Source: Curvularia sp. ZM96
Lineage: Eukaryota > Ascomycota > Dothideomycetes > Pleosporales > Pleosporaceae
Length of the DNA stretch: 64,000 nt
Assembly: GCA_022457065.1 (NCBI GenBank)
Contig: JAJGBQ010000003.1
Span: 620,001-684,000, forward strand
Direction: 5' to 3'
Position 1 is the first letter of the stretch; each line of letters begins with the position of its first letter. Shown one piece after another: positions 48,084-58,041 of the stretch. The translations under genes and the position numbers were made by a program. A model generated the notes under the pieces. That model was not told the origin of the DNA and did not search any database. It was given only the letters and a program-made list of their open reading frames with translations.

Positions 48084-51000
48084 CTACTGCGACTGCTGCT
48101 CCTTTGGTTTGAAAACGCGATGTCTGGCCAAGAGCTGCGAAATCATAAAATGCGACACGTCTTCGTCGGCCCAATACGTCATGTGACTTGCGATGCTAGC
48201 GAGGAGCGAAATGTCAAAAGCCTGTTCTTATGTTAGTAGGTGAACATGCGAGGAGAAAGATAAGAAGAAGTAATAACTACTTACACCTTCCTGAATACTG
48301 TAATCCACCCGCCCATTCGAATTCAGACGCCGCACCTTGAGCTCCTCCTTCTTCAGCTTACGGCTTCGTTCCTCAAGCTCCTGCCACTCGAGATCCTTCT
48401 CAATGTCGTGTTCGCCGTCGTCGGTCTGCTGGCTCTTTCTGCGCTTCTGGAAGCCCGCAAACAGTGTCTCGATATCTGATTCGATAAGCGTGGGTGGGTG
48501 TTCTCCATCTTCGCCCTCGGCAATGGTTTCTTGGCCGAGGCGGCGGCGGCGCTCTTCGCTGATGAAGGCGCTGGTGGGCTCGTTGAGGCCTGGGACGAGG
48601 TTGACGTTGCTGGGAGTGGGTGCGGCGGTCAGTGGACGCGACGATCGTTGGCCTTGGGTGCCGCCAGCCATGTCGCTGCCGGATATGCCTAAGCTTCGGT
48701 TGAGCAGTCCGCTTGCAATACCTGTGAAGTGTGGTGTCAGTATGAACCAAATCTAGGAAGCAATCTAGCCCATTGTCCTGAAACTAGCATAGACTCAACC
48801 ATGGTGATTAGATTATAAGTCGAACACTCACCTGAGCCGAGAGAGGTCCAGAAATCTGTTACACCTTGACCAACTCTCTGCCCGATGGCAGAGATACCCT
48901 GAGAAGCCGGTGCACCGAATATGCCTTTCTTTGTATACGGCAGGGGCTGTGCCTTCAAAGAAGACATGGCCGGTGATATCAGAGGTTCAAGACGATAGCT
49001 GATGGGGTCTGTTGGATGGAAGATGTTAAACACCTGTTTGCAAAGAGGGGAAGAAACTGTGATATCGAAAGCATGATCATCACTGCCTTCTGCAAAAGGA
49101 TCGTCGATAGATGCTGCAGGTGTTGTCGGTGGAACGAATGTACCTGTAGATGCTTTTGGTCTTCCGGCAATGGTTCTTCCCTTCAGCATCTGGAAAAGGC
49201 CAATGGGCGATCCAAGAGCATAAAAGTCTTCTACTTCAAAGTCCAACTTCAAGCCTTCTTCAGTTGATCGCCGCTGTCTGCTCGATTGTGAAGCTGGTTT
49301 CGCCTTGGGATCCTTTTGTATGCACAGAACATCAAACATGATCGCAGACCCTAGGGAATGGCCGACAAGACTGACTTTGCCCTTGAAAGAAGGGTTGCGC
49401 TGCTTGAAAAGGTGGTAGGCACGGTTTAGCTCGTTCACAACAATGCGCGAGATGTGGCCCTTGTATGCGGGGCTTTGATACAGCAAAATGTCAAGAGCAA
49501 GATCCGTAAGGAAGTTGCGCACAGCAGGTACACCTTCAACAGTGATATCTTCGAGATTAGGGTATGCCTCGTCTTCGTGGTCGAGGTCGCCCAAGTCATG
49601 TTCCTTGCGGTTGTGCTTGAGACTCTGCTTGGGAAAATCTAGAAGATGTCGCCAGATGATGGGAATGCACTGGATGCGATTGTTCTTGGTTTCTGAATCA
49701 ACCTCCGCATTGAGAGCCTGTAGGTCGGGTGATGCTGCATATACAGACTTGAGAGATTTGCGCATGGTATTCACGTCATGGATGAAGTTGATAGATTCCA
49801 TGCGCATGCCCAGTCGCTGGCCGATACCATGAGTCACCAACAGGAGATGCTCAATTTCGCGGCCTTGGTCACTGTCGTTCTGGGTCTTGTAGTCTTCACG
49901 CATCTCCTTCTCCTCACGTTTGCGCATTTCCTCTTGCTGTTGCTGCTCATATTCGGGCTTGGAAGAGGTCATGAGCGACGAAACTTGCCTTTCTAGGTTA
50001 CGCCTGCGCGTTTGCGATGGCGACATGGCCCTTTCATTTTCTGATGTGTCCTCATCAGTATTGGCGTCCGAGTCGGACGGTTTGCCGTGATCTGAACCAT
50101 ATGCCAGGGATGGGGTCTCAGGACGCTCTGTAGATTTCGCGGTCTTAGCACCTTTTGCTAGAGTTGGCTGCTTCTTTTTATCTGCCGGGTCTATGTAGCC
50201 ACGGATGTACTTGTATCCAGCATAGTGTGCACCTCCAGCAAAGCGCTGGTACAGGGTGCTACCCATGCGCGACCACATATCATCAGTCAGCAACCATGCC
50301 GTGGTCTCATCTTGATAAGTGACAGTGGAGTTCATGTAAGCGCCAAAAAGTCGATGCGTGCGCGGCAGGTCTGTTGGCGTGGATGAAGTTGCAGTAGCGT
50401 CGTCTGGTTTTGCTTCTGCGGATTGCGCGGCGGCTTCCTTTTTCAGGTTATCGTACGAGGATTTTGGTGTAACAGGATTTGATGTCGAGTCGCGGTTCAG
50501 CCGACCGAGCTCCTTTCGGTGGTCGTCGCCAGCTAATGGACCCATGGACAGTGGTCTTGCGCGAGGCTGTGAGACTGCTCGCTTTTCTTCTGGCTTGCCA
50601 AACTTCCATGGCTTGATTTTCAGATAGCCTTCCTCGAGCTGCATAGCCAGGCCTTCGTCAACAGCCTCCCCATCTGGTGTAAACCATGTTCCTCGCTTGA
50701 CATCGTACACAGGCCCAAGCCAGTACGCTGGCGCTAGTTCACGTGTCTCTATCTCAACATCGAACAAATAATCCTCGTTGACGGGGACCTTCGTGGTTTT
50801 GGGAGGTGTGTGGGCCGACTGGGTAGGTGTTGTAGGGCTCGCTATGCCCTTTCTTAGTTCATCCAGGTCGGCCTCGTCTGTTGTCTTCTGAAATGCCGTT
50901 TCGATAGCACGGGAGTCACTGGCACTAAAAGGTATCCATTTCTTGGGCTTGGGCAAGGCGGTATCAGGCGCCATGGCGTGCTTTGAAAGGGGTTTTCTTT

Positions 51001-51500
51001 TCGGAGTCTGCCATTGTCAGTAATTACATACACTGTCAAGGCCTCGAGAAATGTGGGCAAAGTCCAGAGCGCAATGCGATCGGGAACGTGAGTATGTCGG
51101 TACTTGTCGGCCCACTTACGTCTATGGCGTGGAACCACCTCACAGCCAGCGGAGGACAGTCTTGAGGATAGCGCTTCAGACTCAGCCTGTGTCTACGATC
51201 GACAATGTGATCGCCTCCTTGCTGCGGAGCCAGTCCAGTTGCGACTCGCTCTTTCTCCCTCTCCTGCTCCGTCTTCTTCGCCTTTTCCGCGCTCGTCTCG
51301 GGCTTGGGCGGCGCTGGAGGCTTGGGCGTACCGGCGCGAGAGGCCCATGGCGAAAGATTTGAGAGGAAGCCCTGCTTGTTATCGGGGGCCGACATCCTGT
51401 CGACTGGAGGATTGTTGCTGCGGGTGAAGCCCAGTCTGGTGAGCCAGGACTTTGTGCTGTACCGGGAGACTGGCCTGAGGTGGGGCGGGCTCAAGCGCAC
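48084..51500 (-). CDS. DDHD-domain phospholipase (phosphatidic acid-preferring PLA1 family)
   Basis: Intracellular phospholipase A1-like enzyme related to animal DDHD1/2 and yeast YOR022C. Four exons: 51500-51120, 51007-48832, 48721-48285 and 48221-48084; introns of 112, 110 and 63 nt; 1043 residues from the first ATG. Early motifs include VRWFHAIDTPKRKPLSKHA across the first junction and the WWE-like PAYWLGPVYDVKRGTWFTPD. The lipase elbow is VSLVGHSLGSAIMFDVL with nucleophile Ser at about 678. The DDHD domain follows: FEVEDFYALGSPIGLFQMLK, FNIFHPTDPISYRLEPL, and the C-terminal end NGRVDYSIQEGAFDISLLAS then YWADEDVSHFMISQLL. The start could be Met36 (51395, MSAPDNKQG); the first ATG adds an Arg/Ser-rich presequence-like stretch. 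Confidence 0.93.
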
Positions 51501-51763
51501 GCGAAAAGCAATGCGTGGATGCAGCGTGGTGGCGGTGCGAAAAAGAAACGAAGAAAAGAATAGCGGTGGAAATGGGAACGAGAGGTCAGGTCATGACATG
51601 TGTGACCGAAAAGGTGGAGTGGCAGAAGAGTAGAATGTCGGAGCGTGTCTTGCATGTGCATGTGCCTGTTACATCACTCGGCCCCTGCCGTTCCTGGCGT
51701 GGGCGGGGCAGCGACAAGCTCTCCCACGCTTCATCTCCGACGCACCGACACTCGCATCCCTCC
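51501..51763. promoter_or_regulatory. Intergenic region between divergent DDHD gene and 51.8-kb ORF
   Basis: About 260 bp between divergent starts. The plus-strand ORF stays open through here (from 51515), but its upstream codons are low complexity and unlike the later part, so the start at 51764 is preferred. Confidence 0.4.
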
Positions 51764-52303
51764 ATGGCCATCTATACGCTGGCCGATATGCAGGCGGCCA
51801 GCCGGCGGTCGTCCTCGATTCCTCGCCAGTATCACCGCATCGCCGAGGCAGAGCGAGACCACCTCCGCTTCTCCGTTGCCGATGCTGTCGAACTGAAGCT
51901 CCGGCTGCAAGCTCTTGACAGAGCCGTCTCCGGCGCAACCGCGGCGTTGCATAGTGGGCGTGACATCACGAACACTACCGAAATCGACGAAGCTGTGCGC
52001 CTGCAGTCTCCTCGCGGTGCCGTCTACGTGGCCGGATCAGAAGAATTCTTTCTGATTGTAAACAAAAACATCTCGCGGCCGGACCTCATCCCCAATGTCT
52101 ATGCCCAGGCGTGCAAGGCCATGCTGCAGGGCAGGCCGTATGTGAACAGATACCACGTGTCAGACTTCAGCAAAGGAGTAGACCCGACATTTTCAGAAAT
52201 CCGCCGCCTGCTGCCAGAAATTGACCGTGCATGCGAGACGGATCTCGAGGGCGCCATCTCCCGTCTCGAAGCCCAAGGCAAGCCGAGGGTTTTGTCTAGA
52301 TGA
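51764..52303 (+). CDS. Uncharacterised protein, 179 residues
   Basis: Begins MAIYTLADMQAASRRSSSIP. I do not recognise a family. A helical, charged first half (RIAEAERDHLRFSVADAVEL) is followed by a region that looks folded (AVRLQSPRGAVYVAGSEEFF, PNVYAQACKAMLQGRPYVNR) and a C-terminal helix. Coding potential is good. The frame is open from 51515, so a longer start cannot be excluded, but the extra segment is low complexity. Another coding-like frame begins 28 nt after the stop, so this could be the first exon of a longer gene; no phase-correct splice was found. Confidence 0.55.
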   Translation: MAIYTLADMQAASRRSSSIPRQYHRIAEAERDHLRFSVADAVELKLRLQALDRAVSGATAALHSGRDITNTTEIDEAVRLQSPRGAVYVAGSEEFFLIVNKNISRPDLIPNVYAQACKAMLQGRPYVNRYHVSDFSKGVDPTFSEIRRLLPEIDRACETDLEGAISRLEAQGKPRVLSR

Positions 52304-52330
52304 CTTGGAGTTTATACTGACATGGCACAG

Positions 52331-52977
52331 TCGCGCCTTTTCCGTTTCTGCGACTGCCGGCAGAGCTCCGCCTACATGTGTACTCGTATATTCTGCCTCA
52401 CGAGCCTCGCAGCCTGACACCATCCTGGTGTCGCAAAGTCACCCGCCCGCGTCTTACTCTAATGCGCGTCAATCAGCAGATGCACCACGAAGTTAGAAAG
52501 TACTTTTATGAGCGTGTGACTTTGTCGCTGCCATCCAACTTCGCCGATTTCCCTTTAGTCCTGGACACTATACAGGCTATGAATTCTGATATCTTTCCCT
52601 TGTTGAAACAGCTTTCCATACACATAACGGGCTACTCTGACGCAATAACCTTTGACTGGAACTACCCTCCACCCCCAACTACCCTAAAACAAATAATCAG
52701 TACATTCACATCTCTGGAGGGGCTGAACATTACTTTCGGCACTATGCTTTCTTCTTACCCGTGGACAGGACAGAGACAGTTGTCTGCACAACAGCGATCA
52801 GCACAGCAACGGTGTGTGGAGCAAATAAAAATAGGCATTATTGACCAGATTCCAAGCTCGATCAAGATATCTTGGCCGCGGGAAGCTGCGGAAAGATTCT
52901 TCCACAGTAGTGATGTGGAGCAACACCTGTGGAGGGCTATACAAGAGAGAAGATCGAAAAACAGCAATTTGGCGTAG
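52331..52977 (+). CDS. F-box/2EXR-like protein fragment, 5' end unresolved
   Basis: From an AG at 52329-52330 this frame reads FLRLPAELRLHVYSYILPHE, then LTLMRVNQQMHHEVRKYFYE and LSLPSNFADFPLVLDTIQAM. The LPAELRL(x)VYSYIL opening followed by a LMRVNQQMHHE element is the layout of many Dothideomycete F-box-like/2EXR-like proteins. No ATG precedes the motif in frame: a TGA lies just upstream of 52331. It is therefore either a downstream exon whose partner I could not identify, a frameshifted pseudogene, or an exon fused to the ORF at 51764-52303. The C-terminal 80 residues are charged. A repeat copy lies about 80 nt past the stop. Confidence 0.45.
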
Positions 52978-53054
52978 TTTCTCTTCTACAAGCAGTAAAA
53001 CCGGAAAATCAAAACGAGTTCCCCTACGCTGTCACCACAGCAAACAACAAGTGA

Positions 53055-53095
53055 CTGTAACACCTACAGCTAATTTCAAAGTAGATTTGTAAGTG
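53055..53095 (+). repeat. Palindrome-centred dispersed repeat, copy D (diverged)
   Basis: Reads CTGTAACACCTACAGCTAAT then TTCAAAGTAG and TTGTAAGTG, matching the start, palindrome half and spacer of the other copies with several changes. It begins about 80 nt after the stop at 52977. Confidence 0.55.
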
Positions 53096-53326
53096 ATTTT
53101 GTGCCACCATTTTTACTTGCACCAGTTATGGGAGAGCATGTCTATTTGATCTCTCATTGTAGCAAACCAGAAAACTCCTGTCGAGAGATCTAGAAAACCT
53201 TAAGTACTTTATCGACGTATATAGATATTTTCAAATACGGGCCAAGAAATAAGCCCTCATAATACAGTTCATTCTGATTTCTCGCAGCCCCCTTCAACTG
53301 CCCAAACAAGCCCTTCTTCCAAACAT
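53096..53326. other. Intergenic
   Basis: AT-leaning spacer between repeat copy D and the stop of the converging MAPEG gene. Nothing recognised. Confidence 0.45.
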
Positions 53327-53939
53327 CTAGCCCAGCAGCGCAGCAGCCTTGTAAATCTGCCAGCCGGCCAACCCCGATCCCACTGCCCAAATCGCACTCC
53401 TCAAAAAGCTCTTCTCATGCTCCCCAATGCCCACGTACGCCACCGTGTACGCAGCCCTCAGTGCAAACCATGCCGCCACAAACGTCGTCAAGCCCGTCGC
53501 ATGGTCACCAGAAAGTACTTCTCTGCCATACCCCCTTGCCGTCGTGCGCTCGGCCAGAACGCTCGCGAGCACTGCCGTGGCGAAGAGAGGCATCTGCTCC
53601 ATGTTGTTTGACTGTGCATTTTCGGCACGCTGGTACTTTTGGAAGCTGTGGTTACGTTAGCTCCCGCTTCTTCCTTTCGTTTTCATTTTTAAATCTGCTA
53701 TGTCGGAAAAGATAGGGAGAAGAAGAGAGTGATGATTGTCAGTGTGTTTAGGAAACATACACAGCATCCGGTACTTTTCCCTTTACAGAGTCAGGGGAGA
53801 GTGAGGCTTTGGGATTCGCATTGTTGATTTTGTAGCCGTTTGAGGAAAGCAGGCTTCCGGCATAGCCGTGGGGCAGCAGCGAGAAGACGTAGTACGCTGG
53901 GATGGCGAGGAGCGGGTAGTTGATGGCGGAGGACGACAT
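53327..53939 (-). CDS. MAPEG-family membrane protein
   Basis: Membrane-associated protein of eicosanoid and glutathione metabolism type, 165 residues. Exon 1 is 53939-53761 and exon 2 is 53645-53327 with a 115-nt intron. The junction yields VPDAVFQKYQRAENAQSNNM; RAENAQSN is the MAPEG core motif (Arg-x-x-x-Ala-x-x-Asn). Four hydrophobic segments are visible, starting with NYPLLAIPAYYVFSLLP and ending with SAIWAVGSGLAGWQIYKA. Fungal members of this type are often annotated glutathione transferase-like; catalysis is unproven. Confidence 0.88.
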
Positions 53940-54252
53940 TGTGTTGTGGTGTTTATTTGTTTAAGTTGATTAGTACACGTGCAATTGAGTTCAGTTTTGA
54001 TTGTGTGTTTGTGTGTAGAAGAAGAAAGCTTGCTGGGCTGAAATCAACGTTCATATGCTGCGGGGTCGTCATAGTCCCGTCAAGTCCAATATTGACGTCG
54101 CTGGACAGACGGCTGTCAGGGTCCAATGACGTGAACTTTTACGCTGGCTCCACAACGCTCGTCTATTACAGATCATTTGATTCTTCTCACAAACACCAAG
54201 TTGATTGGTGACATTTACAATAACGGCCTCACCGTGGAGACTTTGCAGCAAT
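53940..54252. other. Intergenic
   Basis: Promoter of the MAPEG gene and 3' region of the phosphopantetheinyl transferase gene, both on the minus strand. No gene or repeat recognised. Confidence 0.45.
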
Positions 54253-55429
54253 TCATGCGCTCCGCGCAACGGTCATAATGTCTTCCACATGCAACGCCTG
54301 GAAATGAGTGAGTACATCAGGCAACTTGCGCTTGTTTCCGTCAACATCAGCATTCGTCCGCTCCTTCGCCGCGATGCCAATCATAAAGTTTTCTTCAAAG
54401 GCCTGGATCTCTACTCTCGTGTCGTCTAGCCTCTTACTCTCACCCGTCTCCATATCCTGTACGGCTACAGGTCCTTTCGCGTCGCCTTCCATTGTAAACC
54501 ACACCTCCGCATCACTCACGCGTTCGCCCCAGGTTCCATGAGTACTACAGCGCGCTGGTGTTCCGGCACGAGGCGCGCGGACTTGTTTGAACTCGAGCTG
54601 AGGAATCCACTGCGCGAGGAGAGCCTCGCCGTCGAGCTTAATGTAAGCCTCCTTGTAACACCAGAACGTGTAGAAGCGCCTCAGCTTCGCGTCGATCAGG
54701 AGATCCGAATCAAATGTTCTCTTCTCTCCATTTGGCAGCGTGATGCTAAGCTGCTGATGCCGTACACAACACCGGTCATGGCGACCGAGCATATCGGGCG
54801 TCACCATAGTACCGTCGAGTAGAGGGAATGGATCGACATTGTACTTCAGATCGAACAATTCCTCTTGGCTGTAAATTTCAGCGTACACATCTATAAATCC
54901 GTCGAATCCTTCTTGGTCGATAACGCGGTACTCGTTTCTTTCATTCACACAGACGATATCTACGCCCAACTCTGCGTCTAACTCCTCCGTCTTGCACCCG
55001 ACTAAGGCGACAAGTCCTGCCTGGTGCGAGACATTGAACTCGAGGGGTGCTGGACCGTACTGTGGTGGCGGCAACAGGGCAATAGGCTTCCCGTGCTTGG
55101 GGTCACGTTTCCGACCAAAGCGGATGTCTTTCCATGGTATTCCGAGTGTTTTGTGAACGAAGAAACGCTTGAGCAACGCAGAAGCAAGACTCATTCGCGC
55201 ATCCGCTATGTGATACTTTTTGGTGATGTTCTCACGCTCCTCGAGACTGACTAGAGCAAGAGCTTCTCGGGCCTGGAATAATGTCAATGCTGCGGGGGTA
55301 AAAGTTCGGGAAACGTGTACAGACATCCTGTGAATCTGTAATCTTGGTGCCAGGCCATATTGATCGAGTGTCGAGCAGCCAGCACGTGAGAGCACTTCTC
55401 GCTGTTCCGCCGTCGTCTTGTTCGACCAT
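54253..55429 (-). CDS. npgA: 4'-phosphopantetheinyl transferase (NpgA/Sfp type)
   Basis: Transfers phosphopantetheine from CoA to carrier domains of polyketide synthases, non-ribosomal peptide synthetases and the lysine-pathway aminoadipate reductase. Exon 1 is 55429-55325 and exon 2 is 55272-54253, with a 52-nt phase-0 intron; 374 residues. Exon 1 supplies the N-terminal LTCWLLDTRSIWPG motif, continuing over the junction as KITDSQD/AREALALVSLEER and KKYHIADARMSLASALLKR. The Mg2+/CoA site includes LGVDIV (Asp about 140) and FWCYKEAYIKL (Glu about 243), and FNVSHQ is present. The unspliced downstream frame also has an ATG (MSVHVSRTF) that would give a wrong N-terminus. It is head to head with PdxT. 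Confidence 0.94.
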
Positions 55430-55902
55430 CGTGCCTTGAACACGGCAGAACTGTAACAAGATACCACTCGGGCGACCGCTAAAGTAGTTTGGAGGGGCGG
55501 GACAAGGCTGAGCGGAGAGCCCCACTACGCCAACAGTCCGGCTTATGTGAGCTCTTCGGTGAGTTTACTATGACGGGCGCAAGATACGATTGTACGTCAC
55601 ATTCGGGGACTTATCTCTCATGACTATCCCTCGCGGCTCAGCGGGGTTCCCGAAGGTCAATCATGAGCACGAGACTGGACTGTGGCTTTTGGTCGGAGTT
55701 CCGGTTAAGGCTGATGATGCGCGACATGTCTAGACTGCGGCTTTTAGCGGGGAACGCTTGGGGTTTAGTTATCGATAAAGGTTTTGTCACTTTCCCGTTG
55801 CTTTCCGTCTGTGACTCCGATGTGATTTCGTGCCGTATCTAGACTAATTTTCTTCTTTTCTTTGTTCTATTACAAGGCTTGTTGGCATCTGCAAGATTCA
55901 AA
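55430..55902. promoter_or_regulatory. Intergenic region between divergent PPTase and PdxT genes
   Basis: 473 bp between divergent starts, holding both promoters. A CT-rich stretch (TTTTCTTCTTTTCTTTG) just upstream of PdxT is typical of fungal transcription starts. Confidence 0.5.
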
Positions 55903-56760
55903 ATGACGGTCGCAAACGATAATCCAAAAGTCACAGTTGGCGTCCTTGCCCTCCAAGGCGCATTCAGCGAACACCTTCAACTGTTGCGCGCCGCGGCCTC
56001 GAATATCGCCTCCGCACCTCCCTTTCAATTCATCGAAGTACGCACCCCGGCGCAGCTCGAACAATGCGATGGCCTCATAATACCTGGCGGCGAGAGCACG
56101 ACCATGTCTCTGGTAGCCGCACGAAGCAATCTCCTTGAGCCCTTGCGCGACTTCGTCAAGGTTCAGCGCAAGCCGACGTGGGGAACATGCGCCGGTCTCA
56201 TATTGCTCGCGGAGAGCGCAAACCGGACGAAGAAGGGTGGACAAGAACTAATCGGCGGGCTGGATGTGAGGGTGAACAGAAATCATTTTGGAAGGCAGCA
56301 GGAAAGCTTTCAAGCCAACCTTGACTTGCCCTTCCTTGATGCCACAACGAACATAGGCAAAAGCGGTCCGTACCGCTGCGTCTTCATCCGCGCACCTGTA
56401 GTCGAGAAGATTTTGCCGAGCAAGAAGGTGGTCGGCATACAAAAGGGTGAGAGTGAGAGGGAAGACACTATCGTTGCGCCGAGCAAGACACCCGTCGACG
56501 AGCTGGCGAGGAAGGAACTGGACCGCGAAGTCGAAATCATGGCTACTTTGTCCACCAATGCGAAGCCGCTACAAGAGAACCAGGAGCACAACCATGCCGG
56601 TGCAGAGGATATCATAGCGGTGCGGCAGGGCAACGTATTTGGGTGCAGTTTTCACCCAGAGTTGACAGATGACCCGCGCATACATGTCTGGTGGCTGGGT
56701 GAAGTTCTAAAAGCGGTGGAGAGAAGACAGCAGTTCGATCTGACCGACCGGACAAAGTGA
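55903..56760 (+). CDS. pdx2: Pyridoxal 5'-phosphate synthase glutaminase subunit (PdxT/SNO)
   Basis: Class I glutaminase that feeds ammonia to the Pdx1/SNZ synthase in vitamin B6 synthesis. Single exon, 285 residues from the preferred ATG (TTCAAAATG at 55903; an upstream in-frame ATG at 55879 adds eight residues). Motifs: VGVLALQGAFSEH, the oxyanion PGGESTTM, the nucleophile in WGTCAGLILL (Cys about 96), RNHFGRQQESF, and the His-Glu pair in FGCSFHPELTDD. Bacterial PdxT is about 190 residues; the extra length is mainly a charged insert of roughly 60 residues (about 175-235) before the His-Glu motif, which fungal SNO proteins also carry. Confidence 0.95.
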   Translation: MTVANDNPKVTVGVLALQGAFSEHLQLLRAAASNIASAPPFQFIEVRTPAQLEQCDGLIIPGGESTTMSLVAARSNLLEPLRDFVKVQRKPTWGTCAGLILLAESANRTKKGGQELIGGLDVRVNRNHFGRQQESFQANLDLPFLDATTNIGKSGPYRCVFIRAPVVEKILPSKKVVGIQKGESEREDTIVAPSKTPVDELARKELDREVEIMATLSTNAKPLQENQEHNHAGAEDIIAVRQGNVFGCSFHPELTDDPRIHVWWLGEVLKAVERRQQFDLTDRTK

Positions 56761-57207
56761 GCTGTCCATGTAGGCAAACCGCACTCAAGAGTTGTATTTA
56801 TAGACCGGATTACTAGAATTCGCCCGAACAACGGATATAGCTAGATTTGTGGAAGGTATCTGATTTGCTTCTTTTTTTTTTCACACGCGCGTATGTCTAG
56901 AATACAAAATTAATCGCCTGTGTCAAACAATCAATGCACTGTTCCTCGAGTGCTGTGTCGATCTCTGTCAAAATGTATGAGCATGTTCCTAAACCCGGTT
57001 CTCCTGCTTGTCGTCTTCCTTCTCGGCCTGTATAAGATGGCCGTTATCGTTCGAATTGTGACATCGTCGACGTTGAGCCGAGACCTCCTTCTCGCCGTTT
57101 CTGTAGTCGCCATTGAAAACACCGTACGCCGAGTCCGAGTCGTAGAATCGCCTTTTCGCCGATAACACCCACCGCTGTCGCTCAGTCCTGAAATCCTTGA
57201 CAGCACC
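56761..57207. other. Intergenic, convergent 3' ends
   Basis: About 450 bp between the converging PdxT and CBC2 stop codons. Contains T-rich runs near 56870-56880. No gene supported. Confidence 0.5.
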
Positions 57208-57764
57208 CTACTCGTCGTGGTATTCATTCACGGCACGTCCGTAGCCACCTCGTCCGGGATCGTATTCAGCCCTGTACTCGTCGCGCACTTGTCCACCACT
57301 CTTTCCACGGCCATACTGCCGTCCCTCAGCAAAGCCCTCGTCCAGATCTGTCCTGATGACACGCTCATCCAACTTTGTACCGCCAATGTATTTCATGCAG
57401 TCCAGCGCATCCTGGTGTGTGTAGTACTCGACGAAGCAGAACCCGCATGGTGTCTTTTGGAAGCGATCGAGGCCCATGACCAGCCGTTTGATCTCGCCGC
57501 ACTTTGAGAAGAGCTCATGGATCTGCTCTTCGGTGGTGTAGAAAGATAGATTACCCACATAGAGAGTGGTCGCATCTTTGAGTTTCTCATCAGGTGAAGG
57601 AGAGCGGGGGCGTTCCTCGTCGCGTGTGTTGCGGTCGCGTCTGCGCTTCTTGAAGATATATGTCAGCATAAATGAACTCCGTCGCAAACATTCGTAAGTA
57701 CCTTCGCTGTCGCATATGAACTTGGTTTGTCGAGACGATCGATTGTGCTTCGGAGCGGGGGCAT
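57208..57764 (-). CDS. CBC2: Nuclear cap-binding complex subunit 2 (CBP20)
   Basis: RNA-recognition-motif protein that binds the m7G cap of nuclear transcripts with the large subunit CBP80. Exon 1 is 57764-57702 (MPPLRSTIDRLDKPSSYATA plus K) and exon 2 is 57648-57208, with a 53-nt phase-0 intron; 167 residues. The RRM has RNP2 LYVGNLSF and RNP1 CGFCFVEY, and the family-specific TTEEQIHELFSKCGEIKRLV and LDERVIRTDLDEGF. The C-terminus is Arg/Gly/Tyr-rich (YDPGRGGYGR). These elements are specific to CBP20 among RRM proteins. Confidence 0.96.
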
Positions 57765-58041
57765 GATGGCAATTTCAGCTACACGAGGGGATATGTTTGC
57801 TGGATGCGACCGTGCTTGAATGCTTTTAGCGCTTTACAAGAGTTTGGTGTTGATGTTGTTGTAGAGATGGAAGGTTGGAAGCTAGCTGGTAGCTGCCCCA
57901 GACGCGTCGGCCTTGGCGCGCTCGTTCAAAGCTGGAACTTTTGTTGGCGCATGGATTCTCTCACCTCCAAACAATCGAATCCACACAACTATCACTGGTG
58001 AATATCCAAGGTTCTCGTCTTTACCTGGGAGAGTATTCGCC
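57765..58041. promoter_or_regulatory. Bidirectional promoter between CBC2 and Nup82
   Basis: 277 bp between the divergent ATGs. The upstream part of the plus-strand ORF (from 57913) lies here and is not expected to be translated. Confidence 0.5.
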
